Assembly: GCA_949317995.1 (NCBI GenBank)
Contig: OX439042.1
Span: 16,037,174-16,101,173, forward strand
Direction: 5' to 3'
From: Acholoe squamosa
Lineage: Eukaryota > Annelida > Polychaeta > Phyllodocida > Polynoidae
DNA: 64,000 bases
Numbering within the stretch: the stretch's first letter is position 1; each line of letters opens with the position of its first letter. The notes beneath the pieces were generated by a model, which was not told where the DNA came from, did no database searches, and saw only the letters and a list, made by a program, of their open reading frames with translations. Below, piece after piece: positions 24,550 to 36,159 of this stretch. The position numbers and the translations under genes were made by a program.

Positions 24550-27331
24550 GAATCATGTCTCCCCCATTTGTAGTTATGGTGGCTGAAGCAGACGACAACC
24601 AAGTTGTGTCGTCACTCTTTTGGCGCGCTTTTCTGGCCGGCCTCCGCTGACATGGCCCCGCGTGATGTAGCCCGGGGCGCTGATCGTCACCAAGACAACG
24701 GGCGTCGTCATGACCACGTCCCCCTCCCCCCACCCAACTCCCGCCACCTACCGTCAATATCAATTTAATATGCGACACCGCAATGCAGGGAGAATCATTT
24801 CCGGGTCAGGGATTCAAGTGTATCCGAGGTCAGCATTTGGTGACAGAAATCATTCCAATCTAAAAACCCAGCCCTGATCGAGCAAAGATGGACACCCTAG
24901 TGCCTCACCGGATCACAACAACCTAGACTAATAATGATTTAAAATGTTCTTAGTCTATGATGGGTCTTTTTTTATATTCAATCAAAAATAACATTACAAA
25001 CAGATGGGGGTCTGCAGCAACTCTAATCACAGTTGTCTCAGCTATACACAAATACATGTATATACAAGTATATAGATGCCCAAGTACCTGGTAATCCTAA
25101 ATGTTGCTGAATGGAAGACCGAAAACATTATTTGACTGCGTGAAATGATCCCTAGAACCGAGTCGGCAGACCAAACATAAAAAAAGAATATCTACCTCAG
25201 CTTGTTCCATACACTCGATGGTTCCATATGTGTAATTTGATTTGACTCAGATATAGTGCACCAGACATTTCTGCTGAGGTTATGGTAGGACTTGTTCTCA
25301 AGGAGTTCATCAACGGTAGAAGATGTGTCGATGCTTTCGGCGAATACTAAGTCTTATTTGCGAGGCATTATCAAACACAGTTGTGTTACTATCATCAGAC
25401 ATCTGTGGTAACTTAATAAAACAAAGCTTCAGTAATATACTGTGACATCTCAGACTCAGCGTAGCTCTTCAATTAAAACTGCCTCTACCCTGGCTATCAA
25501 CCACTGCAACTGACCTCAATATCAAAATCTAGTATTTTAGCAGACGATTTTTCAATGAATAAATTCAAAGTTATAAAATCACCCTCTACAAGGAGGGGCA
25601 CAGAATTAGGGGCAGACTAGACTAATCACCCCGCCAGTTGTGAGGTTTTAGCTACTCCACTTTTTACACAAAGGGGCTGGATCCCCAGACGCAATGCAGG
25701 TAACCATAGCAACCACATGACTACTACAAAAAACGTCGTATTTACATGGTAGAGAGTAAAGGGTAGGTCAGCCGCTGTAAACGCTGTGCGGGATTAATAA
25801 GGCATTCCAAAATGGGTCAGTGCTATTTTGTCTGATTTCTGTTAACAGAATAGAGCTTGTTGCTATTATATAACGTTTCTGTATGGTAAATACACCTGGT
25901 TGATAATTAGTAACTTAATGTGTTCTCATTTAAAGAATTCTGCCCATATGATATTTGTAATAGATTAAAATTTATGATCAATTGTTTCTCAGCCTGAATA
26001 AAAACATTAAGTTTAAGACATAGCCTCCTGTTAGGGCCTATGGCACTACTCTTTTACTTAGCAGGCATATATCTAGCTTCCCACACCTCCACACACCATG
26101 CCTCCTACTAATAGTAAAATGTTTTCCATATTAGTTGAGACTTAGAACATATCTCTGTGTATTATTTTCTTGTAAAGCCTGGTTCAAAAATACCAATCTA
26201 ATATTATGTGACGGTCTTTATTAAGTAAGTGTACGTTATAATCTCTAGCAATCGAATGAATGAATACGGTATGGTAGCTGTTCAACGTAAGCTGGTTCTA
26301 AAGGCCTGATAAGCCGAGTTGCTCTTTGATATCGGGCATGGTCATGGACAAGGGCTGTCCTAAAGATAGACAAATTACCGGTGACGTCACAAACTAGGGT
26401 AAAGCCCCGGATATCAACGTCAACGTCGTTGTGTGACGTGTGAGGTGTGGATGTGGTCGGTGGGTGAGGGAGGCAGGGGTAGGTGAGGTCGGGCTCGACC
26501 CAGCTACACTGGCATCCTGTCCAATTAAACTGTCGACAGGAGACAAAAGGTGTCGACCGGGAACTAGCACAACACACGTGACCGCGGAGTAAGCTGACCC
26601 CTACCGGAGACCAGGGGAAGTAACCCGAGCCCAGCTTCTGCTCCCTACCCCAGGCGGGGGGCTGAAAATTCTATTACTTCACCCCCACTCCCACCTTATT
26701 TCTCACAGTCTCTCGCAGAGCCCCCCTCCCCATGTAGTGCCTGGGAAAGGCAGAGCGTGAATACATTATATCTTGTATCTTTTCTACCCCTTTTTGTCAC
26801 CCTGGTTGTATCGGGTTAACTAATCTGGGATGGCAGGTATTGTCATTGTTGTCAGGGGGAGCTATCAGGTGCTATTGTGTCAAATAGACATGTCAATAAC
26901 ACCACATCTACATGTACTGGTATTTAAATCCTCGAGATATTCCCACTACATGTTCCTAAAGATTTAAACCATTTTTGTTAGATTTTTGTTGTTTTTTTGT
27001 GTATTCTTTGTTTGTTGTTCTAAGAAAGTAGAAAAGATAGATGTTCCGTTTTGTGCGCATCCCTGGTAGATTCAACAGTATCTTTTTACAGTGTAGGCCT
27101 ATGTTAAAGTCATATTGGAAGTCTGAATTTAAAACTTCACTAAAGTAATGCATTTGCACAAATTACACCATTTGTAAAGCAAAACTATCCCTGACAGTGA
27201 TTGCTGAGGTCAGTGTAACTATCCCCTCGGTGGTATATTCAGAGAATAGTGAAACTCCCAGCGTTATAACGTCTGTAGGACCTACCATTTCATTGCATTT
27301 TGAAGTGTTCAAATGAAAACTAAATCAATGC
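24550..27331. other. Non-coding host DNA
   Basis: A CpG-rich patch (about 24600-24730) flanks the TTC tract. The rest is AT-rich with only unsupported short ORFs. No RNA gene or complete transposon recognised. Confidence 0.45.
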
Positions 27332-28068
27332 CACTGAAATCCGCCGCTATTGGTAAGTCGTCATATATGATGAGTTTAGGGTCGTCAGAGGGTCGTCAGG
27401 TCATTATTACTACCTTGGATATACTCTTAGTTTGGATATGTGCCATAAGAGGCCCCCGCTATGCATTTCCTTGATACAAACGATGTCCCCTGGGGTGTAT
27501 ATTGAGCCTTATCTTTACATTGCTCTTGTTGTATAGTCTACTATGAAAAGGAGAATGTGGGAAATGTATAATATAAATGTTCTTGTGAAAGATGGGAATT
27601 TCTAAGTATGAAGGGTAGAAATAACATGGATCATTCTGGTAATGACACCTCTCTTATGGATATTGCTGGAATATGACCCCTTATTTGGGTGTGCCTAAGG
27701 TATAATACATGTAGATGGGTGTACTCATAATGTACTACATCATAATCTTTCAATGAACCCATGATAGTGGGTTGGGAATACCCACAATAAACTCTTAAAT
27801 GGTAGATGAGGTTACAAGAAATAATTAAAGAAATAACATTGGGAAAAAGTAAAAGAAAATACAATGCATAATTTATATGAAATTTCTACACAAAACTATA
27901 TAGCTATAAAGGACAGCCATAGTGACAAGTTTAGGTCGTCACTGAGGACCTAAAGTCGTCAACTATGACAACCACCTGACGACCTAAAGCTGTTGTTTTG
28001 GGTATTGTCAACCTGATGGCCTAAACTCGTCACTGTTGACGAGTTTTGGGTCCCATAGGTTTTCAGTG
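27332..28068. mobile_element. MITE-like element with CACTGAAA ends
   Basis: It begins CACTGAAATCCGCCGC and ends GGTTTTCAGTG. The arms share a GTCGTCA ... GATGAGTTTAGG pattern and its inverse. Internal CGACCTAAA/TTTAGGTCGTCA palindromes match those of the element at 32731. No transposase. The target duplication is not clear. Confidence 0.6.
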
Positions 28069-28369
28069 TGTATAGATATTAATCATTGAGATCACACTTC
28101 CTGGTGTAGTGACGTTTACATTAGACGGTGAATATTTACCAGTCCTCATCTATCAATGTCAATTTGTACAGACACACCAATCAGCTGTCACACACGTTTA
28201 GACATGGGGTCACTTGGTGCTGTTGATATCCCTATCGCTAACTATACAGCCTCTAGTGGATGGAAACTGACCTCAGCAACTGTTAAACCGTTAAGGGGTC
28301 GCAAGGGGCAGATTCCACAAAAACCCTATTTCAGGCAGAATGGGTATAAAACCCATGGGACCTGTACAT

Positions 28370-28816
28370 ATTATACATGGTTAGAAGCGTAATCAATGTC
28401 TTTATCAATTCCCTTCAATAATTTAGCATTTTGTTCTTTTTGCGTAGAACATCATTATGGGATAGAAATTTATCATATATGTTACTTTTAATGATTTAAC
28501 ACGTATTTTCACCTACTTTAGCCCATTTTCCCTGAAAATTACACTTTTTGAATGACAACCCAACTTTGAACAGCTCTGTAGACCTTAATAATTGGAGTAA
28601 GAACAACAGAAGAAAGTGCCCTCCGAAATCCCTCCAAAATTCATGTGGAATCATTAGAAATAACATATATGACAAATTATATCCCATAATGATGTTCTAA
28701 GCAAAAAGAACCAAAAAAGAACGTTTTTGTTCCATTTTCATTCCATACAAAACAAAATGCTAAAATGTGGAAGAAAATCAATAAAGGAATTGATTACGCT
28801 TCCAACCATGTATAAT
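28370..28816. repeat. Foldback element of 447 bp
   Basis: Arms of more than 100 bp: left ATTATACATGGTTAGAAGCG and on through CATTTTGTTC and GAACATCATTATGGGATA; right the inverse, ending CAACCATGTATAAT. An insertion of about 40 bp distinguishes the right arm. No coding capacity. Confidence 0.75.
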
Positions 28817-29237
28817 TAGTAAAGGTTTGATTAGAGTGGCTGATCATAGTAATGTCTTACAACTGTACGATCAGCACTTATAGTGTAATGATTACATAGG
28901 ATTTGGTAGGGTAGTCATACCAGTGTCATCATTGGTGACCACTAAATGCAGGGCTGTAAAGGCATTAGGGTGAGGGATCCCACTACGATTTGAAGGGGTC
29001 TAGTCGTACCATCTTGAGAAATGCCTTCCTGGTAAGAAGATTAATGAGGGATGCATTCACGCATGATGTCGACCAGTCAGCACAATGTAAGAGTGCACGA
29101 TGCAAGGGTACTTAATGTGAGGCCTTCATTTAACTACCATGACATAGGTTAACATTTTTAAAGGTAACGCGATGTTATTTTATTGGAACGACTATTACAA
29201 TGTATTAGCCATTCAGAAAGGATAACCCACTTTCCCA

Positions 29238-29238
<1 letters not shown>

Positions 29239-29322
<84 letters not shown>
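29239..29322. repeat. (CT)n microsatellite
   Basis: About 40 CT units with one G interruption near the start. Confidence 0.97.
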
Positions 29323-29324
<2 letters not shown>

Positions 29325-29934
29325 CTCTACACCTCCCCTCCCAAGAAAATAATAAAAATCAAAAAGAGGTCACAATACTGGACAGGCGGCAGTTAATGTC
29401 CATATTTGTTCAGCACATAATTCCCCCCCCCCCCCAATCCTTTATCAGTCTGCTAATGGACTGGTCCATTTAGGGTCAGTCATTTGTTCTGTTAGTTATT
29501 AAAACAATTACAGACCCTAGCCTCCAATAATGAACTACGACGTCCGACGTCTGTGGTCAATACTCAATGGTCACCATTTTAGCTGACATTTATATTACGT
29601 GCATTTGTCTGATGTACGGCTTTTCACCCGTTGACCTTTTTGTGTCCATGAATTAGGAGAAAATAATTCATTGTTGGCTTATGGACAATGTGTCTTGATT
29701 AGCGATGCTTTTTGTCTGATTGGAAATACTTGTAATATCTAGTTGCATTTCTCCTCCGTGGTTTTATACATTGGACTGTATTGTTGTTCCCTAAGTAGTC
29801 ATTTATAGTCTAGCATATTGATGTAGTATTTATTTTGCAAATTATAAGTTACATGTAAAATCAGATTCGCTATATATAATTTTCATTCCGTCGCCTGGTT
29901 TTTAAGCGATGTGCGTCTTATACACCATGTAGTA
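29323..29934. other. Non-coding spacer
   Basis: Nothing recognised apart from a C tract at about 29425. Confidence 0.5.
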
Positions 29935-30850
29935 TAACAGTATTCACAGACAGGACAGCAGTGCACGGAAATGTGATAGTCACAAGTAGTATAATAGTAT
30001 AGAAAAATGGGACATAGTCACAGGCAGCATACTAGTATGGGGTATAGGGAAATGGCACATAGGCACAGGCAGCATAGTATTATAGGGAAATGCTACATAG
30101 TCACAGGCTGTATAGTAGTATAGGAAAATGGCACAAAGTCACAAGCAGTATAGTAGTATAGGAAAATGGCACAAAGTCACAAGCAGTATAGTAGTATAGG
30201 GAAATGGTAAATTGTCACAGGCAGCATAGTAGTATAGGGAAATGGCACATAGTTACAGGCAGCATAGTAGTATAGGAAAATGGGACACTGTCACAGGTAG
30301 AATAGCAGTATAGGGAAATGACACATAGTCACAGGTAGTATAGCAGTATGGGGAAATGACACATAGTCACAGGTAGTACAGCAGTATAGGGAAATGGCAG
30401 ATAGTTACAGGCAGTGTAGTAGTATAGGGAAATCAAACATAGTTACAGGCAGTGTAGTAGTATAGGGAAATCAAACATAGTTACAGGCAGTGTAGTAGTA
30501 TAGGGAAATCAAACATAGTTACAGGCAGTGTAATAGTATAGGGAAATCAAACATAGTTACAGGCAGTGTAGTAGTATAGGGAAATCAAACATAGTTACAG
30601 GCAGTGTAGTAGTATAGGGAAATCAAACATAGTCACAGGCAGTGTAGTAGTATAGGGAAATCAAACATAGTCACAGGCAGTGTAGTAGTATAGGGAAATC
30701 AAACATAGTCACGGGCAGTAAAATAGGGATTTGGTACACATTCAGAGGCAGGATAGTAGTATAGGGAAATGGTACATAGTCACGGGAAGTATAGTAATAG
30801 TTGTATAGGCAAATGGTACATACCTACAGGCAGTATAGTAGTATAGTTAA
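29935..30850. repeat. Minisatellite, 38-bp unit, about 23 copies
   Basis: The unit is AGTTACAGGCAGTGTAGTAG followed by TATAGGGAAATCAAACAT. Copies near 30400-30700 are almost identical. Copies towards both edges diverge (GGCACATAGTCACAGG variants), which suggests growth from the centre by unequal exchange or slippage. Confidence 0.93.
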
Positions 30851-31237
30851 AGGGACAAGAAATAGGAGTATAGTCTCAGTGTACCGTCTATATATGCTGG
30901 TGCAGCTAATGTGCATGGTTTCAGGTCTCCTCCAAGCAAGTGTCTTTAGGATCACTCACATAGGAAGCCACTCAATGAGTTGACGTTGACAGTTCACTAA
31001 TTCATGGCCGCCTATTACTGAACAACATCGTGGATTGTTATCCTGATTAAAGTGTATTTAAGCATTTTTACCAATTTGGGCGTCCATAATGAAGATTAAG
31101 ACAAAGCTTGACTAATTTGTCCCAGATTTGTGCTAAATCAGTGCCATCAAAGCCTCACGGGGACACAGCTTGAGGTGGTCTTGGTTATGGTTTGATTTAC
31201 CCTTTAAGGGTAACAAGGAAGTATGTCCCTTTGTCGT
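30851..31237. other. Non-coding spacer
   Basis: Nothing recognised. Confidence 0.45.
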
Positions 31238-31379
31238 CATGATGCATGAATGCAGGCCTGATGATTATATATATATATAAATACTTAGAAGGGCTGTATT
31301 CGTGCATCATGCTGTCCATACTGGTTGATGCAGCAATGCAGCGCCTATGAGTCGAGTCGCTGCATTCTTGCATCATGCC
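31238..31379. repeat. Palindromic repeat family, two copies
   Basis: First copy ATGATGCATGAATGCAGGCC ... GGGCTGTATTCGTGCATCAT, with a TA-rich loop. Second copy TTGATGCAGCAATGCAGCGC ... TCGCTGCATTCTTGCATCAT. Same core as 3623. Confidence 0.65.
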
Positions 31380-32730
31380 AATAAGAGGTGATGAACCTGG
31401 AGACGCCATGTGGCTTTCAAATGGTTAACTTTTTTCCCTCCAATAGTAAATCCATCATCGCAATGTTCCATTTCCTCCTAGGGCCCCTTGCAGCTTGTAC
31501 CCCTCGTGTCCTCACTGCGCCGTTTTTATCCTTCCCCTCTCTTTATTTCCCAGTGAGTCACAAGAAAGATTAAATTGAAATGGTTACCGCAGAATACCCC
31601 CCTAATCTGAGGTGTGACGATCCATTGTCGTATTGCCTGACAGACAGCCCCTTCGCATAATCAACAAAACGGACGCTCGTTTGTTCTTGGGGTAGTTTTG
31701 GCGCCAAACTGCGCCCCTCCGTGTTTGCTACGTCTGAATGTCGTCTGTCGTATGCGGGGTTTGCATGTTGTGATGCAAGGGGGTCAAGCGGCCCTGGTTC
31801 CTACCACTGACCCTGCGTGAAACGTGATTGATTTGATGCCAACCACCTCACGCAGACTTGGAGAGGTTTGCCTTTTGTTATGTCTCTATGGTGTAATCTC
31901 TGTATTACCCCACCGCCCCCACCCCACTTTCTATGAAATGAAATATCGTCTGAAGATACTGTTTGACCGATACGAGGATGAGGTCAACCCCTTCTAAATG
32001 TTACTTAGTGGCTACTCCACTATAGCCGATAAAAAAGAAAAATTGGTAAGAGATCGTGCACAATTTTTGGCAATAAAAAAATCGGAAATGAATTTACAGC
32101 CCAGGATCGGGTCTAAGAAATCAGACCCGTAAAATTTCCTCCGCCTTCCTGAAATAGCTAACACGCTAGATATTTCCGAATTTATTCTGTTCGAAATTTT
32201 CACCAAGTTATTAAGTTTTGCGAGGAATTGTACGCAAAAAGAGGGCACAAAGAAGCATATGAACAAGAGTATTTCATCAGATTGTTTAAGCCACATGCAA
32301 ATATTATTTTCTCATTATACCAAGGCTTTACCCCGGCTATCAAAACACGTTGTTCTTATCAATACTGTACATGTTCAGAGAATCGTGTCATTAGCCTGGT
32401 ATGGCCGGCTGAGGGAATAAAGGACCCCATTGTGTTTATGTTTCTACTTTATCTCAACCACTGATGCTCATAATCGTACCCCTGCCGCTGCCTATCTGTT
32501 CAATTCCTGCCCAAATTGTCAGCACGCGTGGCTTTGTTTGTATTCATTATACCACCAAACGCCAACAAGATAAGCATCTGCCCAAGTCACCCTTTCTAAC
32601 TATGGAGGGTCCTCTGTATAGGGATATGACTGGTTGTACTAACATAGCCGCCATCTTGTCCTCCAGAACAGTTTGCTGGTTGCCAGTGAGAATAAAGACA
32701 GTTTTAAGTTGTGATGCAAGGTACCCTTTG
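31380..32730. other. Non-coding host DNA
   Basis: Short ORFs on both strands, none with a domain. No repeat recognised. Confidence 0.45.
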
Positions 32731-32944
32731 CACTGAAAACATGGAAGAGCCGAAACTAGTCAGCGGTGACCACTTTAGGTCCTCAAGTTGACGATACATA
32801 AAACTACAGCTTTAGGCAGTCAAAATTTTGACTTTAGGTCATCATCCTGACGACCTGAGTCATCAATATGACGACTCTGTACTGTCAGTATTGTCATCCT
32901 GATGGTCACCACTGACTACTTTCAGATTTTCCATGTTTTCAGTG
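32731..32944. mobile_element. MITE-like element with CACTGAAAACATGGAA ends
   Basis: 214 bp. It begins CACTGAAAACATGGAA and ends TCCATGTTTTCAGTG, with an inner GGTGACCA/TGGTCACC pair. TG flanks both sides. Internal TTTAGGTC and GACGACCT motifs tie it to the element at 27332. Non-autonomous. Confidence 0.8.
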
Positions 32945-34915
32945 TGGTAATAACGATGTACTGACTAAATGCAGCCTGATTGATTGGCGCTGAATGTATT
33001 CATAATCTTAGTCCTTAAACTAAAGCCATTTCAAAGGGGAAGCAATTGCCATCATTCTGAAATGCCTCCACAAAGAGTTGCACGCTCCCAAAGACTTGAC
33101 ATTGATGTTGGCGAGTTACACGCTACCAGTGCGTGATCTTGGCGAGTTACTCACTAACTCTTCACGATCTTGGCGAGTTACTCGGCACCACTGCATCAGG
33201 GAATCATGATAACTCTACTCAGGCTGAATGGCTTGGTGTCCAACCGATAGACTGACAAGAAACTCCTTTTCCCTATCATCCCTGACCACCATGACCTCTC
33301 CAGACCTGCTAACATACCCCCACCGCCTTCCACAACCTCAAATGACCCGCTAGGGGCTGCTAGTTGGTGTCTCGTGGCCTCTCACCCTGCACGAGGCTGC
33401 ACGAGACTTGCCGGTTCAGTGATTTGTGCCACGTGTGAGGCAGAGATAGGTGCAGTAAGGGGGAGGGGTCATGTGACAGGCATGACCTTCATGGGTGGTT
33501 GAATTCTATGTTGAACGTGAGGGGAAGGTGGGGCTAGCTAGCACAGGTATCTATAGATACATGTGTATTCAAATAGACAAATTGATTCTCACCCTTTTTA
33601 CTGGTATTTACAAATTGTATTTTTAATTGCTGATGTTTTCGATTTGTTTTCTATATTGTTTTTAGTCGTGTTTTTCCTTGCCAAAAGATTTACTTCGGAT
33701 TCGTCATCTTCCCGAATGAATATGCATATTATAAGCATTTTCCCGGTACCTAATATGCTATTATGTAAGAGGAATTGTCAGGAAACCTTTTCAGTCTCAC
33801 CCAGGCTAATTTTTCATTCTGTACTGATGAAAAATTATTTTTCCTTTGCAAATATTTTAAGTCAATGTACTAGACACTTTTTCACCTATATAGAATTTTT
33901 TTCGTCGTGAATCATTGCAGTTTGTATTACATGTAATTAAAGACGGATCTCCAGGGAGAACCCAAAATAACAAATCCCCTCTCGTTTTTATTTAGAGAGA
34001 CAGTGGACCGTGTATTTCAGCAGGAATACAATTAGCTGGCCCGCTGGGTAGGAGGCTGGGGATGAAATAACATCCTCTCAACAATTCAACACACTTTCCA
34101 AATCATTTAAGGCAAGATTAATATGCGGTTGTAGGTTCATGCCAGGACATGACAAATAGCTGAGGCTGAGCCCCCTTAGCTCCCCTTCTACCTCACATTC
34201 CAATAAGGCATCGAAATTTAAAAGGGCGAGCCAAAAATGCCTCTGCAGTAACCGGAAGCCCTGGTCTCGTGCCCCCAGGGACGTCGCCTTGTCTCCTCAT
34301 GTCTCGTTTTGTCTCGCGAGAGCTCTGCGGTCAGCGGACGCCGCCAGACTGGCGCCGGAACGCCGAGTGGACAGTGACGTCATCATTTCTGGTATTTGGG
34401 AAGGTCTAAAGTCATTGATAAAATTGGTAGAGTATATTATTTGAAATTGTAACAATCTTGTAGTGTGTACGTACAACTCTCGTCTGGAGGTTAATTCAAA
34501 ACATCCTGGGATCACAACCTCAGCGATCTTAGGAATTATTCTACCTTATTCTATTAAGCAATCTTAAGATTAGACTGCGTTCACATTTCCTAGCCAGCAC
34601 TAAGATTGCATTGATCTTAGCCTCAGCCCTCCTACACTATTCCAAGAAGTACTGACTGGGCACAGGGGTAAGAGTCCCAAAATAAAGGAATAGCTGTGAA
34701 GCCACTCTTCTACACAACAGTGTTTATACCATCGTTCCCAGTCCCCATATGGGCTAACAAAAGAGCACAGGGTGCAGTTGACCCCCGTACAGTGTTCAAG
34801 AGTTGTTCCCATGAAGCTATGATTTATGCTTGCCTGTTAGAAGCATTGTGCCCTCCCCCCAGGACAAAGAGAGAGAAGGGAAGAATTACCTTACAGTGCA
34901 CTTAACACATGAGTA
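32945..34915. other. Non-coding host DNA flanking element A
   Basis: Short repeats GGCGAGTTAC occur three times at 33112-33182. No gene recognised. GAGTA (34911-34915) directly abuts element A. Its partner copy would lie beyond the window, so a target duplication cannot be tested. Confidence 0.45.
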
Positions 34916-36159
34916 TGTCATACTAGTGATTGGCATGATCAAGTTGTCATATGAGAAATATCATATGACTAGTGGTGTATGGAGTAAATACATCAGGCTC
35001 ATAATAAATAGTGTTATTTCCAGTTGTCACTGGTTTATTCAGCTTTAGGCAACATGTAAGAAATATCAATCATACAGCAGTTAGTATGTAGGTAATTTGT
35101 ACATACAATAAGCATACAGTAATTTATAAAGTACAATGTTCAGTTCCACTCCACCTGTGAGGTAACAATAATACAATGTCCAGCATAGTTCTAGGTGGGT
35201 TCCCACACCTAGCTCCTGGCCTGCTGCTTAGAGGAATAATGTAATAGTGAATAACTTTACCCTCTGGTGGATGTCTTGGGGAAGATAGCCTCTGGCCACT
35301 AATGATGGAAACCCATGCCTGTCTAGCATAGTTTCACCATAGTGCAGTGGTATAGCAGGTAGCAGGAGATGACTGGAGATGTTACCTCTGGAGTGGTTCT
35401 TGGTGTTCTGTCCTCCTGGAGGTGCAGACAGGCTATTTGTAGCAAATCTTGGAAAAGCACCTCCAGACTGACTGGAGCCAGCAGCATCTGCCTAACTCTA
35501 CAATTGTTTGAGGGGAGTCTTTCAAGTGTCACAGGGGGACAAAGGACCCCCATGGGCGCCGCTGTGTCCCCCATTGTCTTGGTCGGTTCTGCAACTTCAG
35601 ACCCTCATATCTCGGTCGTTTATGCGTTTATAACCGCCATTTTGCGCATGCGCGGAGTTGAATATGTCAAGTTTATAATGCCCGTTGGATAGGCGCGTAA
35701 CTCCCGCCGGTTTGTCTGTAGGGAACTCGGAGCTCCTTTCAGTCTCCATGGCATAACTTCCTTAATAATGGGAGTTCCGCCTTGATCTTGGGCTCATTTT
35801 GACCGTCTAATTATGGGCTTTCCATAAATGCTTTGATATTTGACCTAGCTTGCTCAGGAGCGACGCTAGAGCGACCGGAAGGTTATGGCGTCGTGCTTAT
35901 GTAACCCATTGTTCAGTTATTAGAGTGCTCAGACACTCATGACGGCGTCAGCGGTGCTCAGGCACCCATGACGGCCGGTTGCATTCACTTACAAGTTATT
36001 AATTTGTGCATTGAACCATGAGGTCGCACACTGAGACCCTCATTTTTATTATATTGTGCAGTGAACCATTAGGTCGGAGCCTTTGATGTCAGAGTGAGTG
36101 TTTGTAACTGACCTGGCTGGTGTGCAGTGGGGCATGAACACTCTTATACAAAGTTTGAG
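34916..36159 (-). repeat. Element A 3' LTR (part proven by comparison)
   Basis: It starts TGTCATACTAGTG and matches 62757-64000 at a constant offset of 27841 with about six substitutions and no indel. The inner end cannot be placed because the other copy runs off the window. The LTR may extend further, possibly to near 38616. Short ORFs here are not supported as genes. Confidence 0.9.
35034..35039 (-). promoter_or_regulatory. Polyadenylation signal AATAAA, element A
   Basis: TTTATT on the plus strand reads AATAAA on the minus strand, about 120 bp before the 3' end of the LTR in the element's own direction. This is a normal place for an R-region signal. Confidence 0.55.

Noticed and set aside
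24029..24778. Long ORFs of poly-Arg, poly-Ser, poly-Leu and poly-Lys
   Set aside because: Pure translation of the TTC/GAA tract in different frames and strands.
35323..35692. Matching ORFs on both strands in the A LTRs, seen again at 63164-63533
   Set aside because: They recur only because the LTRs are near-identical. Overlap on both strands, no domain and no good start context.
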